NCBI GenBank assembly: GCA_019637265.1
Contig: JAHBVY010000009.1
Location: forward strand, 51,571 to 115,570
Reading direction: 5' to 3'
Length of the DNA: 64,000 nt
Origin: Polyangiaceae bacterium
GTDB lineage: Bacteria > Myxococcota_A > Polyangia > Polyangiales > Polyangiaceae
A program made the position numbers and the translations under genes. The notes under the pieces were generated by a model. It was not told the origin of the DNA, made no database searches, and saw only the letters and a list, made by a program, of their open reading frames with translations. Positions within the stretch are counted from its first letter, which is position 1, and the number at the start of each line of letters is the position of its first letter. This document shows, piece after piece, positions 37,284-45,792 of this stretch.

Positions 37284-38327
37284 ATGAAGCGGCTTCGGGT
37301 TTTGGGGAGCGTGTTGGGCTGTGCGTTCGCGCTCACGGCGTGCGGTGGTGAGTCGGGTTCCGGTGGCTCCGGCGCCGAAGGGGGCGCGGGAGCACAGGGC
37401 GGCTCCGGCGCTCAAGGTGGCGCTGGGGCGCAGGGCGGCGCGGCGGGCTCCGGTGGCTCTGGCGCTCAGGGTGGTACCGGGGCGCAGGGCGGCACGGCGG
37501 GTTCTGGTGGCAGCGGCGGCGGCTGGACGGTGGGCGAGTGGGTGGAGCTCGTGACCGGCGACTGGCGCCTCGATCCGGGTGAGGAGAGCTACACCTGCGC
37601 GCTCGTCACCTTGAAGGAGGACATTGCCATCGCGGGGTTCCGCGCCATCTCGCCGTTCGGTACGCATCACACCGTGCTCTCGGTGGAGGCCTCCACGAGC
37701 CAGCCTGACGGGGTGTTCCCGTGCAGCGTCGCCTCGAACGGCCCGCAGATGATCTACGGGTCGGGCGTCGGGACCCAGCCGCTCGCCTTCCCCGAGGGCG
37801 TCGCCATCAACTTGAAGCAAGGCCAGCGCCTGCTCCTCAACCTGCACCTCTTCAACGTGACGCCGAACGCGCTCACCGGGCTGTCGGGCATCGAGGTGCA
37901 GCAAGTGGACCCGAGCTTGGTGGAGCACGAGGCGGAGATGCTGCTCGCTGGTAAGGAGTTCGACCTGTTCGTCGACACCGGTGAGACGACGCAGCAAGGC
38001 GGCTGCACCATGAGGGGCGACGTCACCATCTTCGCGGTGTCACCCCACATGCACCAGCTCGGCACCCACATGCGCGCCTACGTCGACTTGCCGGAGGGGC
38101 GGCGCGTGCTCGTGGACGCTCCGTACAGCTTCGACGACCAAGTCTTCCACCCGCAGGAGCCTCAGGTGGCGGTGCCCAACGGCACCCGGGTCGAGGTGGA
38201 GTGCACCTACTACAACGACCGTGGCTCACCGGTCTTCTTCGGGGAGAGCTCGCTCGACGAGATGTGTTACGCGGGGATCTACCGCTACCCGAAGCTGGGC
38301 ACCGGGAGCATCACCTGCTCGAGGTGA
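37284..38327 (+). CDS. Lipoprotein with PHM-like copper type II monooxygenase domain
   Basis: The 347-aa product has a lipoprotein signal (FALTACGG, Cys about 20) and a repetitive Gly/Ser/Ala/Gln linker (about 22-80). The rest resembles the two cupredoxin-like domains of peptidylglycine alpha-hydroxylating monooxygenase (PHM). All six copper-ligand positions can be matched: His128-His129 (THHTVLSV), His188 (LNLHLFNV), His255 and His257 (SPHMHQLGT), Met327 (DEMCYAGIY). In PHM the ligands are His107, His108, His172, His242, His244 and Met314, and the 2- and 70-residue spacings of the second site are the same. So an ascorbate- or other reductant-dependent copper monooxygenase on the cell surface is likely; the substrate is unknown. 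ATG 37284 is preferred over 37275. Confidence 0.85.
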   Translation: MKRLRVLGSVLGCAFALTACGGESGSGGSGAEGGAGAQGGSGAQGGAGAQGGAAGSGGSGAQGGTGAQGGTAGSGGSGGGWTVGEWVELVTGDWRLDPGEESYTCALVTLKEDIAIAGFRAISPFGTHHTVLSVEASTSQPDGVFPCSVASNGPQMIYGSGVGTQPLAFPEGVAINLKQGQRLLLNLHLFNVTPNALTGLSGIEVQQVDPSLVEHEAEMLLAGKEFDLFVDTGETTQQGGCTMRGDVTIFAVSPHMHQLGTHMRAYVDLPEGRRVLVDAPYSFDDQVFHPQEPQVAVPNGTRVEVECTYYNDRGSPVFFGESSLDEMCYAGIYRYPKLGTGSITCSR

Positions 38328-38360
38328 GGTGGGCCGCGGCGCCACGACCCTTTCGGTGAG

Positions 38361-38388
38361 CCGAGCGTTTCTATACGGGAATGCTCGG
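38361..38388 (+). terminator. Hairpin downstream of the copper-protein gene
   Basis: CCGAGC (38361-38366) and GCTCGG (38383-38388) pair across 16 nt, with TTT and AA able to extend the stem loosely. It lies 34 bp after the stop codon. Confidence 0.4.
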
Positions 38389-38471
38389 CGCCGCGCGCTG
38401 GGCGTGAGGGTCGAGCCGCCTAGGCAAACCCCCTGCCCGGGCCGAAGGTGGAGGGCTCCTCGAGGTGACGC

Positions 38472-39332
38472 ATGAACGGCGGCAGCCCTGGGCGGCGTGA
38501 GCTGGTCACGGAGTGGCTGCCCGATTTCGTGGTGAGGTCGCCTGCCTTCGAGCAGCTGTGCCCGCGGGTGGTGAGCGCGCTCGCCGCGTATGAGAGTTTC
38601 CCTGAGGTAAAAGATTGGGGGCGATTCTCGCCGGAGCCGAGCGGCGACTTGGCGGAGCTCGAGCTGCACGAGCTACGGACGGCCCAAGTGCGCTTCACCC
38701 CGCAGGATGACGCGAGGATCCGCGCGGCCGGCGGCTATGACTATTACATCAAGGAAACGGGCCTGGTGCCGTCGCGCCCTGGGAGCTGGCACGATCTGTT
38801 CAACGCGCTGATGTGGCGCCACTACCCGGCGCTCAAGCGCGGCGTCCACCGGCTCCAGCTGGAGGACTTCGCGGCGCGCGTCGATCCGCGGCGACGCACG
38901 GCGCTAGGCGACGCCGTGACCTTGCTGGACGAGGGCGGCGTCATCGTGCTCTCGAGTGACCCGGAGCTGCTCGAGCTGATTCGTCAGTTTAGTTGGCTCG
39001 AGCTGTTCTATGAGCGGCGCGCGGCGTTTCAGCGGCGGGTGCGGGTGCTGGTGGTGGGGCACGCGCTCTTGCACGCGCTGCTGAGGCCCTTCATCGGGCT
39101 CGTGGGTCAGGCGTGGCTCGTCAGCGCACCTGATGACGCGCTGAGCGATTGGCGGTGCGCGCGCTCTTTCGCCGATGCTTATGCGGCGGCGCACCTCGCG
39201 GCGGAGGTGAGGCGCCCCAAGGACCTGCACCCGCTGCCGTTGCTCGGGATCCCGGGCTATCAGGACAACGACTCCGCGGATTACTACCGGAACCTCCCGG
39301 CGTACTTTCGCGGCAAGGGTCCGCGCGGCTAG
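38472..39332 (+). CDS. DUF3025 family protein
   Basis: The 286-aa product matches the DUF3025 pattern: RFTPQDDARIRAAGGYDYYI, SWHDLFNALMWRHYPALKRG (the W-x-D/H-x-x-N-A-L-x-W hallmark), LVVGHALLHALLRPFIGL (gHa-Y/L-e-x-l block) and LPLLGIPGY near the C-terminus. The biochemical role of the family is unknown. It has no signal peptide. ATG 38472 gives a sensible N-terminus. Confidence 0.8.
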   Translation: MNGGSPGRRELVTEWLPDFVVRSPAFEQLCPRVVSALAAYESFPEVKDWGRFSPEPSGDLAELELHELRTAQVRFTPQDDARIRAAGGYDYYIKETGLVPSRPGSWHDLFNALMWRHYPALKRGVHRLQLEDFAARVDPRRRTALGDAVTLLDEGGVIVLSSDPELLELIRQFSWLELFYERRAAFQRRVRVLVVGHALLHALLRPFIGLVGQAWLVSAPDDALSDWRCARSFADAYAAAHLAAEVRRPKDLHPLPLLGIPGYQDNDSADYYRNLPAYFRGKGPRG

Positions 39333-39467
39333 TCACCAGAGCTCCCAATGCCCGGTGGAAACATCACGAAACCGGCGCTGCTCGAGCCAAACACGCGGCA
39401 GTAGAGCAGAGCGTCAGTCCGGCAGAGCGCCAGTGCGCCCTGGCGACGGCTCTGGTATCGATGGCGT

Positions 39468-40058
39468 GTGCTGCCTGATATCAGCTTCCGTGGCCCAGCG
39501 CCGAGCGACCCTGAGTACGATCACGAGCTACGCGCGGAGCTGCCAGCCGAGCTCCAGCGGCTGCTCGATGAGGTAGGCGGCGTGGTGGCGTTCGGCGGCG
39601 GGCTGCACCTGCGTGGCCCGTGCCTCGCGCCCGAGTGGCACTCGCTGCGCGCGGCGTGGCGTGGCCCTGGCGCGCTCCACCAGTCGTTCGAGGCGGTGCT
39701 CCCCAGCGACGTCCCCTTCGCGGAGGACTGCGTTGGCGATCAGTACCTGCTGCGAGGCGGCGAGGTGGTGCAGCTGTTCGCGGAGGTGGGCGAGGTGGAG
39801 GCCCTGGGGCAGGGGCTCGATGAGTTCATCGCCGCGGCGATCGCGGATCCTGAGGAGGTGCTCTGCACCGAGCCGCTCCAGGTGTTCCTGCGCGATCACG
39901 AGGCGCTCTCGCCTGACTCTGCGCTCCAGGTCGAGCCGCCGTTCTGTGAGGACGCGGACGAGCGCAGCTTGGCTGCGGTGCCGCGGCTCGCGTTGCGGGA
40001 GGTCCACGCGGCGCTCGCCCAGCGAAGCGCGGGGGAAGCGGCCGCCTCCGAGCGGTGA
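39468..40058 (+). CDS. SUKH-like (SMI1/KNR4) protein
   Basis: The 196-aa acidic product shows a SUKH-like order: LPAELQRLLDEVGGVVAFGG, LHLRGPCLAPEWHSLRAAW, then the later block PFAEDCVGDQYLLRGGEVVQ and AEVGEVEALGQGLDEFIAAA. This is typical of the domain that includes toxin-immunity proteins. Start GTG 39468 is the most consistent; GTG 39466 is out of frame. No toxin gene is adjacent. Confidence 0.65.
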   Translation: MLPDISFRGPAPSDPEYDHELRAELPAELQRLLDEVGGVVAFGGGLHLRGPCLAPEWHSLRAAWRGPGALHQSFEAVLPSDVPFAEDCVGDQYLLRGGEVVQLFAEVGEVEALGQGLDEFIAAAIADPEEVLCTEPLQVFLRDHEALSPDSALQVEPPFCEDADERSLAAVPRLALREVHAALAQRSAGEAAASER

Positions 40059-40136
40059 TAAACACGACGGCTCGGCGAGCGGTGCACCGACGGTCACCGA
40101 AGGTCAGTGCACAAGACTATTTGACCGCGCGAGGGA

Positions 40137-41003
40137 ATGAAGTCAGCTCCTATGTCCAGCATCACGGAGGTCAAGGCGGGCAGGTACACCATCCGCGGGG
40201 TGTCCGTGGGCGGGGTGTACACCTGCCTTCAGGTCCCCGAGATCGGCGCGCTCTTCGACGCGGGCGTCGCGCTCCGTGGGTTGGTCGGCGGTGAGCACCT
40301 GTTCCTCAGCCACGGCCACGCCGATCACATGGGTGGCCTGGTGGGGCTCTTGGGGATCCGCGGGATCCAAGAGCGCCCGCGGCTCCGCGCCTTCATGCCG
40401 CGGGCGATCCACGCGGGCATCGCCAGCGCCCTCGAGCACATGACGGGCATGCACCGCTTCGATTTGTCGATGGACATCGTGCCTGTCGATCCGGGGGACG
40501 AGCACCAGCTCCGCTCCGATCTGCACGTGCGCGCGCTGAAGGCGCACCACGTGGTGCCGACCTTGGGTTATCAGTTCTTCAACCGCGTGAAGCGCCTGAA
40601 GCCGGCCTTCCAAGGCCTGAGCGGTCCGGAGATCGCGCAGCGAAGGCGCGCGGGGGACGATCTATTCGATGAGGGGGAGCGGCTCGAGCTCGCCTACGTG
40701 ACGGACACGCTGCTCCGCGTGATCGACACCTCGCCGAGCTTGCTCAAGACCCCAGTGCTGATCCTCGAGTGCACCTTCCTGGATGAGCGGCGGAGCCCGG
40801 AGCGCGCCCACAAGAGCTGCCATATCCACCTGGATGATCTTTTGCCGCGGGCGGAGGAGTTCGAGAATGAGCACCTGGTGCTGATGCACCTCAGCCAGCT
40901 GTATAAACCCGCTGAAGTGCACGCGATTTTGCGGCGGCGCCTGCCCGCCTCGCTGTACGCCCGGGTGGTGCCGTTCGCGCCGCAATCAGGCGGCTGGCTC
41001 TGA
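40137..41003 (+). CDS. RNase Z-like metallo-beta-lactamase-fold hydrolase
   Basis: The 288-aa product has the metal motif HGHADHMGG (motif II), a later His in KAHHVVPTLGYQF, the Asp/Glu strand VLILECTFLDE and the terminal LMHLSQLY. The order and sequence match the RNase Z-like branch of the fold. True RNase Z removes tRNA 3' trailers, but several relatives cleave other phosphodiesters or esters. ATG 40137 is annotated; ATG 40152 (MSSITEVKAG) is an alternative. Confidence 0.78.
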   Translation: MKSAPMSSITEVKAGRYTIRGVSVGGVYTCLQVPEIGALFDAGVALRGLVGGEHLFLSHGHADHMGGLVGLLGIRGIQERPRLRAFMPRAIHAGIASALEHMTGMHRFDLSMDIVPVDPGDEHQLRSDLHVRALKAHHVVPTLGYQFFNRVKRLKPAFQGLSGPEIAQRRRAGDDLFDEGERLELAYVTDTLLRVIDTSPSLLKTPVLILECTFLDERRSPERAHKSCHIHLDDLLPRAEEFENEHLVLMHLSQLYKPAEVHAILRRRLPASLYARVVPFAPQSGGWL

Positions 41004-41033
41004 CGCCGCTCGCCGAGTAAGCCTCAGCCTCGC

Positions 41034-41759
41034 ATGACCACTGCCACCCTCTACGGCCTCGCCTACTCCCCCTTCACCGAGCGGGCGCGCTGGGCGCTCG
41101 ATCACCACCGCGTGCCCTACGATTATCACGAGCACCTGCCGATGCTCGGGGAGCCGCTGCTCCGCCGCAAGGCGCGCGCCGCGGGGCGCGAGAAGGCCAC
41201 CGTGCCGCTCTTCGTTCACGCCCATGGTGTCATCGGGGATTCGTTCGAGATCATCAACTACGCTGACCAAGAAGGCAGCGGGCGGAAGCTCGGCGCGGGC
41301 TCGGCGGAGGCGCGCGCCTGGCTCGAGCGCGTGAACGTGGCGCTCGACGCCGTGCGCACGCGAGTGCTCCAGCGCCTGCTGGATGATCCCGCGGCGCTCG
41401 ATGAGCACTCCATGGGGCTGAGCCCCAAGGCCTTGGCGCCGCTCATGCGCCCGCTCACGGCGCGCGTCGTGCGTTTCCTGACGAAGAAGCACGGCGCCAC
41501 GATGGACACGGAGCACGCGCGCCAACAGATCCGTGATCTGTGCCTTCACCTGCGTGAGTCGCTCGCCAATGGGAGCTTGCAGCGGGAGAGGCTGGACGCG
41601 CAGGGCCTCCTCGCCGCGACCTTCCTCGCGGGCGTGAAGCCGGTGGCGACGAGCCGGCTCACCGCGGGCCAGCGCCGGGTGTGGACGGAGCCCGTGCTGG
41701 CCGATGAGTTTGCTGATTTGCTCACCTGGCGTGACGGGCTGTACGCCGCGTTCCGCTGA
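41034..41759 (+). CDS. Glutathione S-transferase-like protein
   Basis: The 241-aa product has a thioredoxin-fold GST N-terminal domain: LYGLAYSPFTERARWALDHH (typical GST-N start with Ser-Pro), ATVPLFVHAHGVIGDSFEII (the P and E-S glutathione-contact positions; here DSFEI), followed by a helical C-terminal domain. It starts 30 bp after the RNase Z-like gene on the same strand, so the two may be co-transcribed. It gives the glutathione made by GshB a possible user. Confidence 0.85.
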   Translation: MTTATLYGLAYSPFTERARWALDHHRVPYDYHEHLPMLGEPLLRRKARAAGREKATVPLFVHAHGVIGDSFEIINYADQEGSGRKLGAGSAEARAWLERVNVALDAVRTRVLQRLLDDPAALDEHSMGLSPKALAPLMRPLTARVVRFLTKKHGATMDTEHARQQIRDLCLHLRESLANGSLQRERLDAQGLLAATFLAGVKPVATSRLTAGQRRVWTEPVLADEFADLLTWRDGLYAAFR

Positions 41760-41770
41760 TGCCCACCGCG

Positions 41771-41806
41771 CGCTCGTGCGACTTTCCGTGAGGAAAAATA
41801 CGAGCG
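41771..41806. terminator. Nested hairpin between convergent genes
   Basis: Outer arms CGCTCGT and ACGAGCG, inner arms TTTCC and GGAAA. It lies between the GST-like (plus) and histidine kinase (minus) genes, with an A-run on one side that becomes a T-run for the minus strand. A two-way terminator is likely. Confidence 0.6.
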
Positions 41807-41822
41807 GGTGGCGCTCGTCGCT

Positions 41823-43334
41823 CTAAGTCGACGCCCGAGGCGCGGCGCTGCGCGCGCCGGGGAGCCACAGGTGCACCGCCGTGCCGCCCTCCGCTTCACA
41901 CTCGAGCCACACCGCGCCGCCGTGCGCGCGCGCCACGCTGCTCACGATGGCGAGCCCCAGGCCGGTGCCGCCACGCTCCCCGTCCGTGGTGTAAAAGCGG
42001 TCGAACACCTTGGCGCGTCGCGCCTCGGGGATGCCGGGCCCCGCGTCGCGCACCGTGATGCGGAGGCCGCCGCGGTCGTCTTGGAGCAGCACGCGCGGGG
42101 CCTCGCCAGCGGGGGAGTAGCGCTGCGCGTTGTCGATGAGGTTACTCACCGCGATCTCCAGATCTGCCTCGTGGCCAGGTACCCAGCGGCGGGTCGCGGT
42201 GAGCGCCAGCTCGACGGGTTCGGCGCCGGGCGCGTGACTCGCGCGCTGGCTCACGCGCTCGAGCAGCAGCGCGACGTCGACTAACGTCAGGTGACCTTCC
42301 CTGGCTTCGATGCGGCTCAGCACCAGGAGCCGCGTGACGAGGCGGTCGAGGCGCTCGGCGTCGAGCAGGATATTCTGCAGGAAGCGCTCGCGATCTTCCG
42401 GGATCTCGCTGGCGCCCTCCGCCAAGAGCTCGGCGGCGCCGCGGATGGAGGTGAGCGGGCTCTTGAACTCGTGCGCGACGTCCGCCGCGAAATCCGAGAT
42501 GTAGCGCAGCCGCTGATCGAGCTCCTCGGTCATCGCCTTGAAGCTCTGCGCCAGCTCCCGGATCTCCCCGGTGCCGGCCACCGGTACGGGAACCTGACGC
42601 TCGCCGCGGGTGATGCGCGCCGCGGCGCGCGCGAGGCGACCGAGCGGCGATGAGATGGAGAACGCCAAGAGCAAGGTCACGCTGACGGAGATGGCGAGGG
42701 TGACCAGCACCACCTTGAGCAGCGAGCGCCGCACGCGATGCAGCTCCTCCAGCACCGGCAGCGTGGAGCGCGTCACGTAGACGGCGCCTCGTACCTGACC
42801 ATCTGATGCCCTGACGGGCGTCGCGATGAACAGGAACACGGCGCTCGGGCGGTGGGCTGTGCGGGTGTGAGCGCTGTGCTCACCGGCGAGCGCGCGGCGC
42901 ACCTCCACGCGATCGGGGACGGCCGGCCAGGTGGAGGCACGCCGGGTGGCGACGTCGGACGTCACGGAGCGCCCGAGCAAGCTGGGCGGCGCGGGCTCGG
43001 GGCCTTCTGGCGGGCCGCCCTCGTGCGAGTCGCTGAGCACCTCACCGCTCGGGTCCAGCACTCGGATCCGCGTGCGCGTGCGCTCAGCGGCCTGGCTGAG
43101 CACCTTGCCGTGGCGCGGCGCGCCGAGCGCGATCCCCTCTGCTAGATCGTGTTCCAATAAAGAAACAGTGAGCGCCGCCTGGTCGTTCATGTCGCGCTCC
43201 AGCGCCTGGAGCAGCTGCCGCTCGTAGGCGCGCGCGAACTCGAGGCCCACCACCGGGACCATCACCACGATGACGTTCACCAGCAGCAGGCGCAGCCAGA
43301 TGCGCCCGAGCAGCGTCCTCAGGCGCGCGCCCAC
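41823..43334 (-). CDS. Sensor histidine kinase
   Basis: The 503-aa product is a transmembrane kinase: TM1 (about 10-30), a periplasmic sensor (about 31-225, with RIRVLDPSGEVLSDSHEGG like ChvG-type sensors), TM2 (about 226-245), HAMP (SISSPLGRLARAAARITRGE), HisKA with phospho-His in DVAHEFKSPLTSIRG, and HATPase_c with NLIDNAQRYSP, DAGPGIPEARRAKVF and GGTGLGLAIVSS. The start is GTG 43334, directly after the response-regulator stop codon (0 nt gap), so the two are translated together. It is the last gene of a five-gene operon. Confidence 0.92.
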   Translation of the reverse strand: MGARLRTLLGRIWLRLLLVNVIVVMVPVVGLEFARAYERQLLQALERDMNDQAALTVSLLEHDLAEGIALGAPRHGKVLSQAAERTRTRIRVLDPSGEVLSDSHEGGPPEGPEPAPPSLLGRSVTSDVATRRASTWPAVPDRVEVRRALAGEHSAHTRTAHRPSAVFLFIATPVRASDGQVRGAVYVTRSTLPVLEELHRVRRSLLKVVLVTLAISVSVTLLLAFSISSPLGRLARAAARITRGERQVPVPVAGTGEIRELAQSFKAMTEELDQRLRYISDFAADVAHEFKSPLTSIRGAAELLAEGASEIPEDRERFLQNILLDAERLDRLVTRLLVLSRIEAREGHLTLVDVALLLERVSQRASHAPGAEPVELALTATRRWVPGHEADLEIAVSNLIDNAQRYSPAGEAPRVLLQDDRGGLRITVRDAGPGIPEARRAKVFDRFYTTDGERGGTGLGLAIVSSVARAHGGAVWLECEAEGGTAVHLWLPGARSAAPRAST

Positions 43335-44207
43335 TCAGCCCTCGCTGGCGCGGTAGCCCACGCCGTGGACGGTGCCGATGGGGTCCACGCCGAACGGGCG
43401 AAATTTACCGCGGATCCGCCGCACGTGGGTGTCGATGGCACGCTCTGTGACCTGACCATCAGCTTCGGCGCCGCGCTGCATGAGCTGAGCGCGCGTCAGC
43501 ACCACCCCGGGGCGCTCCCACAGCGCCACCAGCACACCGAACTCCGATGGGGTGAGCTCGATCGATTCCCCACGGCAACGCACGCGCCGCCGCTCGAGAT
43601 CGACCTCGACGTCAGGCCCATGTACTTTACTCGGGGAGGGGGGATGGGGGTTTGGCATCTCGCTGCGCGGCTCCGCGCTAGGCGTTGCAACACCGCACGT
43701 CGCTCGCGCGTCGCCCGCGGTGTCCTTGGGCGTCGCACCGCTCGGCGGCGTGTCGCTGAGCGGCGCGCGCGCGATCGCCGCGTGTCGCGCGTCGCTCGCG
43801 GTGTCGCTGCGCGGCGCGTGCAAGGCGCTGGCCGCGCGCGCGGCGTCCTCATAGCGGCGGAGCACGGCGCGCACCCGCGCCACCAGCTCGCGGGGTGAGA
43901 ATGGCTTCGGGAGGTAGTCGTCGCCGCCGAGCTCCAGTCCCACGATGCGATCCACCTCCTCCCCCCGTGCCGACAGGAACAGCACGGGCACCGGCCCACG
44001 ACGCCGCAGCTGGCGGCACACCTCGAGGCCATCCGTCTCAGGCAGCATCACGTCGAGCACCACCAAGTCGAAGGCGTGCTCGGCGGCGAGGTCGAGCGCC
44101 TGCTGGCCATCCGCCGCCAGCGTCACCTGCAGGCCCTCACGCCGGAGCGCGTACTCCACCACCTCGCGGATCCGCGCCTCGTCGTCCACCACCAAGACGT
44201 GCTTCAA
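43335..44207 (-). CDS. OmpR-family response regulator with a long inter-domain linker
   Basis: The 290-aa product has a receiver domain (phospho-Asp in VVLDVMLPETDGLEV, GLELGGDDYLPKPFSPRELV) and a winged-helix DNA-binding domain (DLERRRVRCRGESIELTPSE, TERAIDTHVRRIRGKFRPFG). Between them is about 75 residues of Ala/Pro/Ser/Thr-rich sequence (about 121-195), much longer than the usual short linker and encoded by internally repeated DNA. The start is TTG 44207, overlapping the stop of the upstream gene (TTGA). It is probably phosphorylated by the kinase encoded next. Confidence 0.92.
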   Translation of the reverse strand: MKHVLVVDDEARIREVVEYALRREGLQVTLAADGQQALDLAAEHAFDLVVLDVMLPETDGLEVCRQLRRRGPVPVLFLSARGEEVDRIVGLELGGDDYLPKPFSPRELVARVRAVLRRYEDAARAASALHAPRSDTASDARHAAIARAPLSDTPPSGATPKDTAGDARATCGVATPSAEPRSEMPNPHPPSPSKVHGPDVEVDLERRRVRCRGESIELTPSEFGVLVALWERPGVVLTRAQLMQRGAEADGQVTERAIDTHVRRIRGKFRPFGVDPIGTVHGVGYRASEG

Positions 44208-44890
44208 ATCGCCGCCTCCTGGTGCGCTCTGCTGGGCTCGTCGCCGTACACCTCGTCGCTCGCCTCGCTCAGGGCTTCGAGTCTAGCCCACAGCTCGCCC
44301 AGGGTGTCACTCACGCCGGCGGCGCCGCTGCCGCTCAGGCGCACCAGCACCAACTGAGTCCTGAGCGCGCTCGTGAGCTCAGCGAGCTCCTCCAGCGCGT
44401 GGGAGTCGCGCTCGGCGAGCTCGCTGAGCCGGCGGATGTTCGAGAGGTGGAGCAGCGCCGAGCTCTGGGCGCGCGGTGAGGCGCCCGAGGCGCGGAGCTC
44501 GTCCAGCTTCTGCTGAGCGAGCACCGGGTCGAAGCTGTCGCGCTCGAGTAGCGCGAGCAGCTCATGGCGGCGGCTCGCGAGGCGCTCCACCTCCTCTAGC
44601 AGCGCGCGGGCGCTCTCGCCGTCGATGAGCCGCGCGAGCGGCGTGCCGTGGACCGAGCTGGTCACCTCGTCCAGCGCTGCTCGGATGCGCTCCTCAGGGG
44701 CGCTGGGTGGGGTAGACGGGCGCTCGCGGCGCGCGGTCCAGGCGATGGGCGCGAGCAGCGGCCACAAGGGGATGGTGAGTAGGGCTGTCAGACGCGCAGC
44801 GCGGTCATAGGCCGGGGCACGTCGGTGGAGCGCCACCGCGCAAGCCACGCCAAACCCCAAATACAAGAGGATGACCTCGGCGAGCTTCAT
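44204..44890 (-). CDS. Membrane-anchored coiled-coil protein
   Basis: The 228-aa product has two N-terminal membrane helices (about 3-20, VILLYLGFGVACAVAL; about 33-52, LTALLTIPLWPLLAPIAW) and a roughly 170-residue cytoplasmic helical part with coiled-coil character (ARALLEEVERLASRRHELLA, HLSNIRRLSELAERD). No family is recognised. Its ATG overlaps the upstream stop by 4 nt and its stop overlaps the regulator start, so it is made together with the two-component pair and could be an accessory of the sensor. Confidence 0.8.
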   Translation of the reverse strand: MKLAEVILLYLGFGVACAVALHRRAPAYDRAARLTALLTIPLWPLLAPIAWTARRERPSTPPSAPEERIRAALDEVTSSVHGTPLARLIDGESARALLEEVERLASRRHELLALLERDSFDPVLAQQKLDELRASGASPRAQSSALLHLSNIRRLSELAERDSHALEELAELTSALRTQLVLVRLSGSGAAGVSDTLGELWARLEALSEASDEVYGDEPSRAHQEAAI

Positions 44891-45792
44891 GGGTGGTCTC
44901 CTCCGTGTGGAGCCGTGTCATCAGTCGATGTGTCGAATCCGGCGGGCGCGTCGACGGTGGACGCGGGGGTGACATTGCCTTGCTCCGGCTCTCGCTCGGC
45001 GCCCTCGTGGTGCGCGGGCGCTTCGGATCGCGAGACGTCGTTTGGCGCGTAGGGGCTCGCGTGCTCGTGCACGGGCCTGGTCTCCTTGGGCTGGGGCGCG
45101 CGCCGCGTGTGGCCTCCGCGTTCGGTGAGGCTCGACCGCACGCTGCGTGACAGCGCGGAGCGGCTGCTCTCGACCAGCGAGTCAGCGAAGCTGCCTTCAC
45201 GGGCGCGGAACAACGGCACGTGCTCCGCAGAAGGACGCCCGACGAACGGCCGCATGCCCCACGCCGTCTGACCGAGCACCGCGAAGAACACCAGCCCACA
45301 AGCCGCGGACGTCGCCAGCGCGCGCAGCGACGAGCCGAGACCGCGCACCACCACCGTCACCGCGGCGAGCCCGGCGGCCATGTACATGGTCGCGGCGAGC
45401 ATCACGGCTGCGTGGTAGCTCAGCTGACGATCGAGCGCGAGCCACAGCACGGGGGCGCAAGCGAGCAGCACCAGCGCCGCGCGCGCGCTCGCCGCGAGGG
45501 ACAAAGCCGCGATGGTGGCGAACCGTCGCGTGGCGCCGAAGCCAGCCGCGAGCGCGTAGAACGCCGGCACGCACACCACCAAGGTGATGAGCAGGGCGAG
45601 CGGCAGCTTGAGCGCGGCGTAGGCGATCTGCGCGCCGCCGCGGAAGGCGCCCAGCACCCCACCGAACGATCCTGCGCCGAGCGTGACGCAGGCGAGGGAC
45701 GTCAGGGCCAAGTCGCGCAGCCCCTCGGCGCGCTCGGCGCGCTCGGCCACGCGCGCTGGGTCGCGCAGCAAGTCGGTCAACACGGCGCTCAC
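44887..45792 (-). CDS. Polytopic membrane protein with a long cytoplasmic tail
   Basis: The 301-aa product has about six membrane helices within residues 25-200 (FRGGAQIAYAALKLPLALLI, TLVVCVPAFYALAAGFGATR, AALVLLACAPVLWLALD, HAAVMLAATMYMAAGLAAV), then about 90 hydrophilic, charged residues likely disordered. The pattern R-G-G-x-Q-x-x-Y-A-A-L-K-x-P recalls a family of Yip1-like bacterial membrane proteins; this is only an impression. The start is GTG 45792, overlapping the upstream stop (GTGA). A much longer frame (to 46437) is an antiphase extension and not coding. Confidence 0.78.
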   Translation of the reverse strand: MSAVLTDLLRDPARVAERAERAEGLRDLALTSLACVTLGAGSFGGVLGAFRGGAQIAYAALKLPLALLITLVVCVPAFYALAAGFGATRRFATIAALSLAASARAALVLLACAPVLWLALDRQLSYHAAVMLAATMYMAAGLAAVTVVVRGLGSSLRALATSAACGLVFFAVLGQTAWGMRPFVGRPSAEHVPLFRAREGSFADSLVESSRSALSRSVRSSLTERGGHTRRAPQPKETRPVHEHASPYAPNDVSRSEAPAHHEGAEREPEQGNVTPASTVDAPAGFDTSTDDTAPHGGDHP

